From Spiribacter sp. 2438 (lineage in GTDB: Bacteria; Pseudomonadota; Gammaproteobacteria; Nitrococcales; Nitrococcaceae), in assembly GCF_009676705.1 (NCBI RefSeq), contig NZ_CP046046.1:868001-932000 (forward strand): a stretch of 64,000 nucleotides of DNA, written 5' to 3'. The notes under the pieces are model-generated. The model did no database searches. It was not told the origin of the DNA and saw only the letters and a list, made by a program, of their open reading frames with translations. Positions 45,966-53,482 of this stretch are shown here, in pieces. The first letter of the stretch is position 1; each line of letters starts with the position of its first letter. The position numbers and the translations under genes are program-made.

Positions 45966-46961
45966 TTAGTCGAGCGCGGATAGGGGTCCAACCAGTGACT
46001 CCCGACCCTCCCGGGCCGCGGCCGGATGCCGGGAAATGACTTCAGGGATGCCGTCCGCTTCCTGAACGCTGCGGGTCAGCCGCTGGTGATCAATCCGCCC
46101 GTCCCCTCGCTCAAGCGCCGTTGCAACCGCCAGCACCGCCTCTTCCAGCGTGGGTGGCTCGGCAGCATCAAAGCCGTTCTCGGCATCATCCGGCAGCACC
46201 GGGTGGATCTCCACCAGAAGCCCATCCTCTGACCAGCCCGCCTTTACGGGTTGATTGACGATGTTGACCCGTGTGCCCCGGGGGACACGATGGAAGAGCG
46301 ACTCGACATCCTCGGGAAACATGCGAATGCACCCGTGGGTCACTCGCATTCCAATGCCCCGCGGCTCATTGGTGCCATGGATCAGGTAAGCGCCACCGGG
46401 AATATCCAGCCGTATCCGGTGACGGCCCAGCGGATTGTCCGGCCCCGGCGGTACCACCTCGGGCAGTGGTCGACCCTGACGGGCCCGCTCTTCGCGAATG
46501 GACTGCGGTGGGATCCAGTGCGGGTTTTCTGTTCGCTCGGTTATCCGGCTGACTCCCAGAGGTGTCGACCAGTCCATGCGACCCACACTGATGGGATAGG
46601 TCTCAACGGTCCCCGCCTTGTCGCTGTAATCGCCGGGATAGTAGTAAAGCCGCATCTCCGCCAGGTTGATGACGATGCCTTCGCGTTTCGCATCCGGGAG
46701 GATGAATCGGTTCGGGATGACAATTCCAGTGCCCTCCCCCGGGAGCCACGTATCGACTCCGGGATTGGCGCGCCGCATTTCCTCGAATCCAACACCGTGT
46801 TCACGTCCGAGTGAGAGCAGGGTGTCCTCATGGCGGGCTTCCAGCGTTCGCACCTCCCCGACGACATCGACGCCGTCCGGTGGCAATGGGAAACTTTGTC
46901 CATTGGCACTGCCCACGACGAATATCAACAACAGAAACAGAATGTTGTGGCGTGATGACAC
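45966..46961 (-). CDS. ErfK/YbiS-type L,D-transpeptidase with LysM-like domain
   Basis: 331-aa exported enzyme. The start is GTG 46961 (SSRHNILFLLLIFVVGSANG), where AGGGTGGA lies upstream and a textbook signal peptide begins; longer ORF extensions add no signal. A LysM-like stretch (ARHEDTLLSLGREHGVGFEE) precedes the YkuD domain with HGTNEPRGIGMRVTHG then CIRMFPED. The layout matches E. coli ErfK/YbiS/YcfS, which attach Lpp to the wall. It is convergent with the lpp-like gene. Confidence 0.9.
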   Translation of the reverse strand: MSSRHNILFLLLIFVVGSANGQSFPLPPDGVDVVGEVRTLEARHEDTLLSLGREHGVGFEEMRRANPGVDTWLPGEGTGIVIPNRFILPDAKREGIVINLAEMRLYYYPGDYSDKAGTVETYPISVGRMDWSTPLGVSRITERTENPHWIPPQSIREERARQGRPLPEVVPPGPDNPLGRHRIRLDIPGGAYLIHGTNEPRGIGMRVTHGCIRMFPEDVESLFHRVPRGTRVNIVNQPVKAGWSEDGLLVEIHPVLPDDAENGFDAAEPPTLEEAVLAVATALERGDGRIDHQRLTRSVQEADGIPEVISRHPAAAREGRESLVGPLSALD

Positions 46962-47011
46962 TGGTTTTTCCACCCTCAGATCATTTCTACTGGCGATGAT
47001 TCTCGCGCTTT

Positions 47012-47033
47012 CCGGTCTGATAAGCGAGACCGG
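47012..47033. repeat. Inverted repeat in the divergent L,D-transpeptidase / OM-barrel promoter gap
   Basis: CCGGTCT (47012-47018) and AGACCGG (47027-47033) are perfect 7-bp arms with an 8-nt spacer. It lies about 50 bp before one divergent gene and 94 bp before the other. Nearby are TAAAAT (47072-47077) and TTGACA (47078-47083) without a clear partner box. A shared operator is possible. Confidence 0.4.
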
Positions 47034-47126
47034 CAATGGGAACCCGTGCTCGCTAACAATCCGTTTAACGCTAAAATTTGACAATGCGGGGTTCGTTTCG
47101 TGCCGGAAATGCGCAATACTGTCGGT

Positions 47127-47696
47127 ATGAAGACATGGAAGCCGCTCCTCGCTATCGCAACCGTTGCCGGCAGCCTTTTGGTGGCGGGGCCTGCGTTTGC
47201 GACCGGCTGGGCCGCCGGGGATCAGCCTGACCTCGAGCTCACCGCTCGGCTGAGCGAGCGCTTGGACATCCGCTTCGGTGTTTCCACCACTGACCCGGAA
47301 CCGCTGCTCACTGATGCAGCTGACCGGGCTCTCAATGGGAGCACCCCGACTGCGGTCTCCACGATGGTGGATTGGTCGTTCAACGACACCGGCATGCGAA
47401 TGACCGGCGGGATGCTGTACGGGGCCAATCTGTTATCTGAGGGCTTCAATCCCCCGGCGAGTCTCAACGGCGACGACATGAGAAGCTATGTGGGCATCGG
47501 TTATGACGGGGACCTGGGTATGGAAGGCCGTCTGGGGCTGTCCATCGACATGGGGCTGACGTTTGACAGCTTGCCTGGCACCACCGGGGCGTCCAGTTCC
47601 AGCGACCGGGCCGAACAGGACGCCATTCTGGGCAGCCGATTCGAAAGTTTCCGCACCAGTCCCAGCGTATCCGCGGGCGTCGAATACCGATTCTGA
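47127..47696 (+). CDS. Small outer-membrane beta-barrel protein (hypothetical)
   Basis: 189-aa exported protein. The signal peptide is MKTWKPLLAIATVAGSLLVA with a GPAFA cleavage region. Alternating strands such as VDWSFNDTGMRMTGGMLYGA and DLGMEGRLGLSIDMGLTF and the terminal Phe (SAGVEYRF) are signs of an outer-membrane barrel, possibly eight strands. It resembles small uncharacterised proteobacterial OMPs with a D.SF..G.R..GG pattern. A terminator follows at 47764-47788. The substrate or role is unknown. Confidence 0.72.
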   Translation: MKTWKPLLAIATVAGSLLVAGPAFATGWAAGDQPDLELTARLSERLDIRFGVSTTDPEPLLTDAADRALNGSTPTAVSTMVDWSFNDTGMRMTGGMLYGANLLSEGFNPPASLNGDDMRSYVGIGYDGDLGMEGRLGLSIDMGLTFDSLPGTTGASSSSDRAEQDAILGSRFESFRTSPSVSAGVEYRF

Positions 47697-47701
47697 CAGC
47701 A

Positions 47702-47740
47702 CTCCGCGTCCCAATGGCCTCGCGGCGATTGGTGGAATCC
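47702..47740. repeat. REP-like hairpin repeat, copy 1
   Basis: About 39 nt, 35 of which match copy 2 at 47853-47891. The core CCAATGGCC-4-GGCGATTGG is an imperfect palindrome (one mismatched pair). It lies just after the stop of the OM-barrel gene, outside any gene. Confidence 0.7.
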
Positions 47741-47763
47741 AAACTTTCATCAGACAAATAAAA

Positions 47764-47788
47764 AGGGGCTCATGGCCCCTCTTTTTTT
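47764..47788 (+). terminator. Intrinsic terminator after the OM-barrel gene
   Basis: AGGGGC, a 5-nt loop, GCCCCT, C and seven T. On the minus strand the same stem is followed by TTTTTATTT, so it may also end transcripts from the tRNA side. It sits directly beside the tRNA 3'-end copy at 47790. Confidence 0.8.
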
Positions 47789-47789
47789 G

Positions 47790-47810
47790 TCTGGCGGAGA
47801 GGGAGGGATT
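47790..47810 (-). repeat. 21-bp duplicate of the tRNA-Ser 3' end (tRNA remnant or att-like site)
   Basis: The 21 bp here are identical to 47968-47988, which cover CCA, the 3' acceptor strand and the start of the T arm of tRNA-Ser. Beyond 47810 the similarity stops; a REP-like region replaces the tRNA body. It could be a decayed tandem tRNA unit or a leftover attachment site, though no integrase is near. Confidence 0.8.
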
Positions 47811-47852
47811 GATTCGGCCCTCCGGGCCTCACCCTTCGGGCGCGTCGCTACG

Positions 47853-47891
47853 CTCCGCGTCCCAATCGCCTCCCGGCGATTGGTCGAACCC
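47853..47891. repeat. REP-like hairpin repeat, copy 2
   Basis: Core CCAATCGCC-GGGA-GGCGATTGG (perfect 9-bp arms). It is flanked by GC-rich short inverted segments (around 47816-47848) and by GGGTTCGA boxes reminiscent of tRNA T loops (47908-47920). Copy 1 is 151 bp away. Confidence 0.72.
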
Positions 47892-47936
47892 CATCTTCTG
47901 GCTCCGGGGGTTCGAACCCCGGGCACGGCCAGATAC

Positions 47937-47959
47937 AAAAACGGGCCCTGAAGGGCCCG
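47937..47959 (-). terminator. Intrinsic terminator of tRNA-Ser
   Basis: On the minus strand CGGGCCC, loop TTCA, GGGCCCG and five T, starting 11 nt after the CCA end of the tRNA. Confidence 0.85.
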
Positions 47960-47969
47960 CTTTCGTATC

Positions 47970-48059
47970 TGGCGGAGAGGGAGGGATTCGAACCCCCGGA
48001 GCCCGTGAAGGCTCAACGGATTTCAAGTCCGCCGCATTCGACCACTCTGCCACCTCTCC
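47970..48059 (-). tRNA. tRNA-Ser (anticodon TGA)
   Basis: 90-nt class II tRNA. The acceptor strand GGAGAGG pairs with the 3' end CCTCTCC, followed by encoded GCCA. The D arm, an anticodon loop CTTGAAA with anticodon TGA, a long variable arm typical of serine tRNA, and GGTTCGAATCC in the T arm are visible. It reads UCN serine codons, chiefly UCA/UCG. A terminator follows. Its 3' end is duplicated at 47790-47810. Confidence 0.97.
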
Positions 48060-48100
48060 AGACCGCGTATTGTCGCCGGGAGGTTGTCGGCGGGCAAGGG

Positions 48101-49123
48101 TTACCGATGGCGGACATCACGAATGGCTTGGGCACTGGCTTGAATCAGTCGGGGCCCGTGGTAGATGAATCCAGTGTAGAGCTGAACCAGGTTGGCACCA
48201 GCCTGGATTTTTTCGACGGCGTCGTCAGCCGTCATGATGCCGCCGACACCAATGATGGGCAGGTCGGGGCCGCTGAGCATGCGGATTCGAGCGACGACGG
48301 CCGTGGCACGATCCCGCAACGGCCGGCCGCTCAAACCGCCCTCCTCATCGGCCCGGACGTTCCCCAGCACGGCGGATCGGTCAACGGTGGTATTCGTGGC
48401 CGTGAGACCATCGATCCCGCATTCCAGCAATGCCTCCACGGTCTCGTCGAGCTCGCGGTCATTCATGTCAGGCGCCAGCTTGACCAAAAGCGGTACCCGG
48501 CGTTTATTGGTTGCCGTGAATTCGTCACGCCGAGCCATCAGGGGGCGAATCAGGCCACCGACAGCTCCACCACTCTGCAGATCCCTCAGTCCCGGGGTGT
48601 TGGGGGATGAGAGATTGACCACCACGTAATCCGCCCAGGGCAGAACCGTCGACAGACAGGATTCATAATCCTCCAGCGCCGACTCCAGCGGCGTCGTGCG
48701 GTTTTTACCGATATTGATGCCCAGGGGCAGATCGGTGTCCGCCTTTCGAAGGTTTTCCACCAGGTTTCCAGCCCCGCGATTGTTAAAGCCGAGGCGATTG
48801 ATCAGCGCCTCATGCTCGACCAGCCGAAACACCCGCGGTTGCGGGTTACCCGGTTGGGGCATGGGCGTCACGGTGCCCAACTCCAGGAAGCCGAAGCCGG
48901 CGGTGGCGAGGCCGGCTATGTGCTCGCCGTCCTTGTCCATGCCCGCTGATAACCCGACGGCATTGGGGAACTGCACGCCCATCAGCGTCTGGGGATCGTC
49001 AACTCGCGAGGGTTTGAACGGACCGATGCGTGCCTTGGCCGTCAAATCGAGCCCCCGGAGAGCGACCGCGTGGGCCCGCTCGGGTGGCAGGCGGAACAAC
49101 AGCTTGCGGGCGATTTGGAACAT
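48101..49123 (-). CDS. pyrD: Quinone-dependent dihydroorotate dehydrogenase
   Basis: Membrane-associated class 2 enzyme of pyrimidine synthesis, 340 aa. An N-terminal amphipathic extension (MFQIARKLLFRLPPERAHAV) marks the quinone type. LSAGMDKDGEHI, INRLGFNNRGAGNL, the catalytic Ser in VNLSSPNTPGLRDLQ, VKLAPDMND, and GVGGIMTADDAVEKI are conserved FMN-barrel motifs. It is divergent from the ParA-like gene. Confidence 0.96.
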   Translation of the reverse strand: MFQIARKLLFRLPPERAHAVALRGLDLTAKARIGPFKPSRVDDPQTLMGVQFPNAVGLSAGMDKDGEHIAGLATAGFGFLELGTVTPMPQPGNPQPRVFRLVEHEALINRLGFNNRGAGNLVENLRKADTDLPLGINIGKNRTTPLESALEDYESCLSTVLPWADYVVVNLSSPNTPGLRDLQSGGAVGGLIRPLMARRDEFTATNKRRVPLLVKLAPDMNDRELDETVEALLECGIDGLTATNTTVDRSAVLGNVRADEEGGLSGRPLRDRATAVVARIRMLSGPDLPIIGVGGIMTADDAVEKIQAGANLVQLYTGFIYHGPRLIQASAQAIRDVRHR

Positions 49124-49197
49124 GGAAGCACTCGACCTGGTTGACTGGCCCGCCTAGACTGACGGAGAGCGACAGAATAATAGCAGGGAGGCGATCA

Positions 49198-49965
49198 ATG
49201 CGCCGCGTGGTTTTCAATCAGAAGGGCGGTGTGGGCAAGTCCACCATTACCTGCAACCTGGCCGCCGCCGCCGCTGCTTCCGGGCTTCGTACACTGGTCA
49301 TCGACCTGGATGCACAGGGCAATTCCACCCGCTATCTGCTGGGCGCCAACCCTGATGAGATGGCGGGTACCGCCGCGGAGTACTTCGAAGACACATTGAG
49401 TCATCGGATTTATCCACGGGGCCTTGAGGCGTTCGTTCATTCCTCGCCTTATTCAAATCTGGCGGTCCTGCCGGCCCACGGGGAGTTGGATACGCTGCAC
49501 ACACGACTGGAGTCCCGCTACAAAATCTACAAGCTGCGGGAGGCCCTCGAAGCGCTGGAGGCCTTTGACCGGGTCTATATCGACACTCCGCCGGCCATGA
49601 ATTTCTACACCCGCTCGGCATTGATTGCCGCTGATCGATGTCTCATTCCGTTTGATTGTGACGCGTTTGCAGGTCATGCCCTGAATGAACTCATGGACAC
49701 GGTTCGGGAGCTCCAGGCCGACCATAACCCGGGCCTGGAGGTTGAGGGTGTCGTGGTGAATCAGTTTCAGGCGCGCGCTCGACTGCCGGCGGAACTGGTG
49801 GCCGGGTTGCGGGGCGCTGGCCATCGGATTCTTGAGCCGTACCTGTCCGCATCCGTTAAAGTCCGGGAGTCCCATGAAGCCTCCCGGCCGCTGGTTGACC
49901 TGGCGCCACGGCATAAATTGGCGGGGGAATTCATGGCGTTGCACGATGCGCTGGAGTCGCCATGA
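49198..49965 (+). CDS. ParA-family ATPase (orphan)
   Basis: 255-aa deviant Walker ATPase. Walker A is QKGGVGKSTITCN, switch I is LDAQGNSTRYLLG, and the Asp of YIDTPPAMNFYTRSAL is Walker B. A ParA-like C-terminal region follows. GGGAGG precedes the ATG. There is no ParB or parS candidate here; instead it overlaps a DUF6231 gene by 4 bp. It may position a cellular cargo rather than the chromosome. Confidence 0.88.
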   Translation: MRRVVFNQKGGVGKSTITCNLAAAAAASGLRTLVIDLDAQGNSTRYLLGANPDEMAGTAAEYFEDTLSHRIYPRGLEAFVHSSPYSNLAVLPAHGELDTLHTRLESRYKIYKLREALEALEAFDRVYIDTPPAMNFYTRSALIAADRCLIPFDCDAFAGHALNELMDTVRELQADHNPGLEVEGVVVNQFQARARLPAELVAGLRGAGHRILEPYLSASVKVRESHEASRPLVDLAPRHKLAGEFMALHDALESP

Positions 49966-50438
49966 GCCCGGTCATCGATACCGACGCGTTTCTCGAAGAA
50001 CTGCTGCAGGCAGACGCCCCTGCTTCCCTGCTGATCGTCACCCAGGCTGAAACCCTGGGCCGCCGGGTCGAGGCACAACCCGGTGGGCACTGGATTGACG
50101 GGTACCCCGGGGAAGACGCGCTGCCGCCCGCCGGGCTGGATCTCGCCATTGTGGACGCGTCGGGTGAATGGCCAGCGGGAACCCTGCCAAGCCTGGTCAG
50201 CCGTTTACGCGATATCCTGGCCCGTCGGGTGGTCATACTGGCCCGGGCCGACGACGGCGGAGAGCTCAATCGCGGTGCGCTGGTAGGGCTGGGATTCCAT
50301 CGCCTCGGTCTGAGCCAGGACGACAGCGGACGGCGCCGCTGGTATGAGTTCGATATGGCGCACTATAAGGTGACTCCGGACTGGCTGAATTCCCGCCATT
50401 GGGCCAATCCGGAGTTATGGGACAAATACCGCTGGTAG
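49962..50438 (+). CDS. DUF6231 family protein
   Basis: 158-aa soluble protein of unknown function. The C-terminal YEFDMAHYKVTPDWLNSRHW and following NPELWDKYRW match the strongly conserved tail of DUF6231 proteins, as I recall them in pseudomonads, also beside a ParA-like gene. The N-terminal part is a Rossmann-like alternation (SLLIVTQAETLG, LAIVDASG, RVVILARADD). It is coupled to the ParA-like gene. Confidence 0.72.
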   Translation: MSPVIDTDAFLEELLQADAPASLLIVTQAETLGRRVEAQPGGHWIDGYPGEDALPPAGLDLAIVDASGEWPAGTLPSLVSRLRDILARRVVILARADDGGELNRGALVGLGFHRLGLSQDDSGRRRWYEFDMAHYKVTPDWLNSRHWANPELWDKYRW

Positions 50439-50445
50439 CTGGCCG

Positions 50446-51294
50446 CTACCGCACGCCATCCGCCCAAAGGCCCCTCAGAATCTCGTCCGCCAGATCCGAC
50501 CAGTCCGGTTCCAGCATCATGGCATGGGCCATCTTTGGCATCTCCAACCAGTCGGCGTCCCAAAGCTGGGCGACGAGGCGGGTCTCTCCGGCAGAGAACA
50601 GTGCGTCTCTCTCCCCTGCGATGACGCGAATGGGCGGCGCAGGGTTCACAAGAAACGGCCGACCGCTGCAACTGCCGAGGGACATCTCCCACAGCGCCCG
50701 CTGGGACTCAGGCTGCACCTGCTCCGTGTAGCGCGCCAGTTGATCGCTGCTTAGCCGATCGGAAAACACCGCCCGCCGGGCGATATCGGGGTCCACCTGG
50801 CTACTGCCAATGGTCTGCATGAGGCCGAATTGAGTGAACAGCATCGGGTCAGTCCACATCATCCTCAGGGTGGATGGCATCAGGCCCTGAGGCGGAACGG
50901 GCGCCAATAGAACCGCCGCCTGAGCCGGATGCTGTTCAAGATAGCGCTGAACCACCAACGCCCCCATGGAATGGCCAATCAAAACCGGCGGTGGGCCCTC
51001 GAGCTCGGTGATGACCCATTCGAGATCCTTGACGTAATCCCCGATGCCGGGATACCCGAAGGCGCCGCCGGAATCGCTGCTGCCGTGGCCGCGCAGGCTG
51101 GGTGCAATCGCCCGAAAGCCACGATCAGCAAAGTAGCTCAGAAAATGCTCTGCCCAACACCAGGCTCCCACATAGGCGCCGTGAACAAATACGATCGGCG
51201 TTGCCCGGGCGTCCGAGTCGGCGGCTGGACTTGCCGTCAGAACCTCCAGATTGGGCGATTGCTGCGGTGAAGTGAGTATGGAGTCAACAAACAT
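50446..51294 (-). CDS. Alpha/beta hydrolase
   Basis: 282-aa hydrolase of unknown substrate. The oxyanion region is FVHGAYVGAWCWAEHFLSYF, the nucleophile elbow is LIGHSMGALVVQRYL, the Asp is probably in RVIAGERDALFS, and the His in MPKMAHAMMLEPD. No signal peptide. GAGGA precedes the ATG. It resembles thioesterase/lysophospholipase-like hydrolases. It faces the DUF6231 gene 7 bp away. Confidence 0.85.
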   Translation of the reverse strand: MFVDSILTSPQQSPNLEVLTASPAADSDARATPIVFVHGAYVGAWCWAEHFLSYFADRGFRAIAPSLRGHGSSDSGGAFGYPGIGDYVKDLEWVITELEGPPPVLIGHSMGALVVQRYLEQHPAQAAVLLAPVPPQGLMPSTLRMMWTDPMLFTQFGLMQTIGSSQVDPDIARRAVFSDRLSSDQLARYTEQVQPESQRALWEMSLGSCSGRPFLVNPAPPIRVIAGERDALFSAGETRLVAQLWDADWLEMPKMAHAMMLEPDWSDLADEILRGLWADGVR

Positions 51295-51400
51295 TGGTTT
51301 CCTCGGGTAGGCAGGCGGGATACTCTACGAGATCAAGGTCAGGATATCCGAGCCGCAACTGTGGTCTATACAAGGTCCCACTGACAAGCGAGGCTGGACA

Positions 51401-53482
51401 TTGAGTTACTCAACACCCCGATGGTTGATGACGGCGACCCTTGCCGCACTCCTCATCATGCCGTCGACGGCGATTTCCATCGAACGACTGAGCCCGGAGC
51501 CGGTTCATACCCAGGCGGGCCCGGTCGTTGGCCAACTCCTCTCACGATATCACTATCGGGATCAATCCCTTGACGAAGAGCTCTCCCGGAAAGTCTACGA
51601 CGCCTATTTCGAGGCGCTGGATCCGGAGCGCTATTACTTCCTCGAAGAGGACCTGATGGAGTTCCGGCATCGCGATGACTCGCTGGCGCAGGAGCTGCGG
51701 AGCGGCCGGCTGGATACCGCCTTCGATATCTTTGCGCGTTACCGGCAGCGGGTCGAACAGCGCAGTGATTTCGCGCGGGATATCCTTGATACCTCGCTGG
51801 ATTTCACCACCGATGAAACCTTCGATCCCGATCGTCGGGAGGCCGGGTGGGCCGAAAGCCGCCAGGAGCTTGACGAGATCTGGCGCAAGCGGATTGCCCA
51901 TGATGCCCTGACGCAGATGATGAGCGGGCGGCAATGGGACGAGGTCCGGGAGTCGTTGCAGGGCCGCTACCAGCGGGTCGCGACCAATCTTGAGCAGTAT
52001 GACGCCGAGGACGTCTTCCAGGCCTACATGAGCACTTGGGCTGGTCAGTTCGACCCCCACAGCAGCTATATGTCACCTCGTCGTTCCGAGAATTTCGACA
52101 TCAACATGCGCCTCTCCCTCGAAGGCATCGGCGCGATGCTGAGCAGCGAGGGGGATTTCGTTGAAGTGGTGGAACTGATCTCGGGCGGACCGGCCGCCAA
52201 CAGTGGGCAGATCTCTTCCGGTGATCGGATTGTGGGCGTCGGTCAGGAAGCGGATGGCATTGAAGATGTGGTGGGCCGTCGCCTGTCCGATGTCGTTGAC
52301 CTCATTCGTGGACCAAAGGGCTCAACGGTGTATCTGCGGATCCTCCCCGATGGCGGCGATGGCCGTGAGCGCACCATCGCCCTGGAACGCAATACCGTGG
52401 AACTGGAAGAGCAGGCGGCCCAGGCCGAAGTGCGTGAGGTGGAAAGAGAGGGAGAAACCCTCAACATCGGAGTGATCACCCTCCCCGCCTTCTACGCCGA
52501 TTTTGAGGCCGCCAGCGCCGGTGATGAGGACTATCGCAGCACCACGGAAGACGTTCGGCGCCTGCTGGAATCCGACAAACTGGCGGAGATCGATGGGCTG
52601 ATCATCGACCTGCGGGGCAATAGCGGGGGTTCACTGGAGGAAGCCGTGCGCCTGACCAGCCTGTTCCTGAATGATGGACCGGTGGTGCAGGTCAACCGCA
52701 GCAATGGTCGTCGGGAAGTGCTTCGCGATACCAGCGGCCAGGCCCTTCGCTATACCGGACCGCTGGGCGTGATGGTGGACCATGGCAGTGCCTCCGCATC
52801 CGAGATCTTTGCCGCCGCGGTGCAGGACTATGGTCGCGGGGTGATCATGGGCAATCAGACTTTCGGCAAGGGCACCGTGCAGAGCCTGGTCGGCCTGGAT
52901 CGGTTTGGCGTGGGTGATGCGAATACAACCACCGGCCGCCTCAAGCTCACCATCGCGAAGTTCTATCGGGTGAACGGAGAGAGCACCCAGCTCGAGGGCG
53001 TGACGCCGGATCTGGCGCTTCCATCGCCCTTTACCAGCGACGAGTCCGGAGAGCGCGCCGCCGATCGGGCGCTACCCTGGAACACCATCAGCGCCGCCGA
53101 CTACCGCCGAGTCGGCACGCTGGACGCCCACCTGGATGAACTCCGTGTCCGCCACCTTGACCGCCTGAGTACCGAGCCGGCGCTGATCAGCGTCGCCCGT
53201 GAGGCGGAGCTACTGCGCGAGGAGCGCCGGGAGACCGAGGTCAGTCTCAACGAGGAGGTTCGTCGGGCCACCATGGAAGCGCGGGACCAGGCGCGACTGG
53301 AGGCCACCAACGCCCGTTTGGCCGCCTACGGTCGCCCGCTGCTGGAGAGCCTGGAAGACAAGGACCGAGATGAGTTGCCGGATGTCCTGCTGGACGAAGG
53401 AGTCGAAGTCCTGGGTGACCTGGCTGTCCTGATGGCCAGCGACCGGTCGCTGCTGAAGGCTCAGGGCGCGGCCGCCAACTAG
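51401..53482 (+). CDS. prc: Tail-specific (C-terminal-processing) protease Prc
   Basis: 693-aa periplasmic serine protease. A signal peptide (residues about 7-25) is followed by an N-terminal helical domain, a PDZ domain (about 220-310, LEGIGAMLSSEGDFVEVVEL) and the S41 catalytic core: LIIDLRGNSGGSLEEAV, catalytic Ser in DHGSASASEIFAAAVQDY and Lys in NQTFGKGTVQSL. The C-terminal DUF3340 region completes it. E. coli Prc controls peptidoglycan hydrolases with NlpI. The start is TTG with GAGG 7 nt upstream. Confidence 0.94.
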   Translation: MSYSTPRWLMTATLAALLIMPSTAISIERLSPEPVHTQAGPVVGQLLSRYHYRDQSLDEELSRKVYDAYFEALDPERYYFLEEDLMEFRHRDDSLAQELRSGRLDTAFDIFARYRQRVEQRSDFARDILDTSLDFTTDETFDPDRREAGWAESRQELDEIWRKRIAHDALTQMMSGRQWDEVRESLQGRYQRVATNLEQYDAEDVFQAYMSTWAGQFDPHSSYMSPRRSENFDINMRLSLEGIGAMLSSEGDFVEVVELISGGPAANSGQISSGDRIVGVGQEADGIEDVVGRRLSDVVDLIRGPKGSTVYLRILPDGGDGRERTIALERNTVELEEQAAQAEVREVEREGETLNIGVITLPAFYADFEAASAGDEDYRSTTEDVRRLLESDKLAEIDGLIIDLRGNSGGSLEEAVRLTSLFLNDGPVVQVNRSNGRREVLRDTSGQALRYTGPLGVMVDHGSASASEIFAAAVQDYGRGVIMGNQTFGKGTVQSLVGLDRFGVGDANTTTGRLKLTIAKFYRVNGESTQLEGVTPDLALPSPFTSDESGERAADRALPWNTISAADYRRVGTLDAHLDELRVRHLDRLSTEPALISVAREAELLREERRETEVSLNEEVRRATMEARDQARLEATNARLAAYGRPLLESLEDKDRDELPDVLLDEGVEVLGDLAVLMASDRSLLKAQGAAAN

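Noticed and set aside
47790-47988. Integrated mobile element between the two tRNA-Ser 3'-end copies
   Set aside because: Only 178 bp separates the copies, with no integrase or cargo in the window. It is kept as a remnant, not called an element.
47750-48053. Short minus-strand frames through tRNA-Ser and the repeat region
   Set aside because: They translate tRNA, terminator and REP-like DNA; products of the GFESLPLRQ/PPSPPD kind are common annotation artefacts beside tRNA genes.
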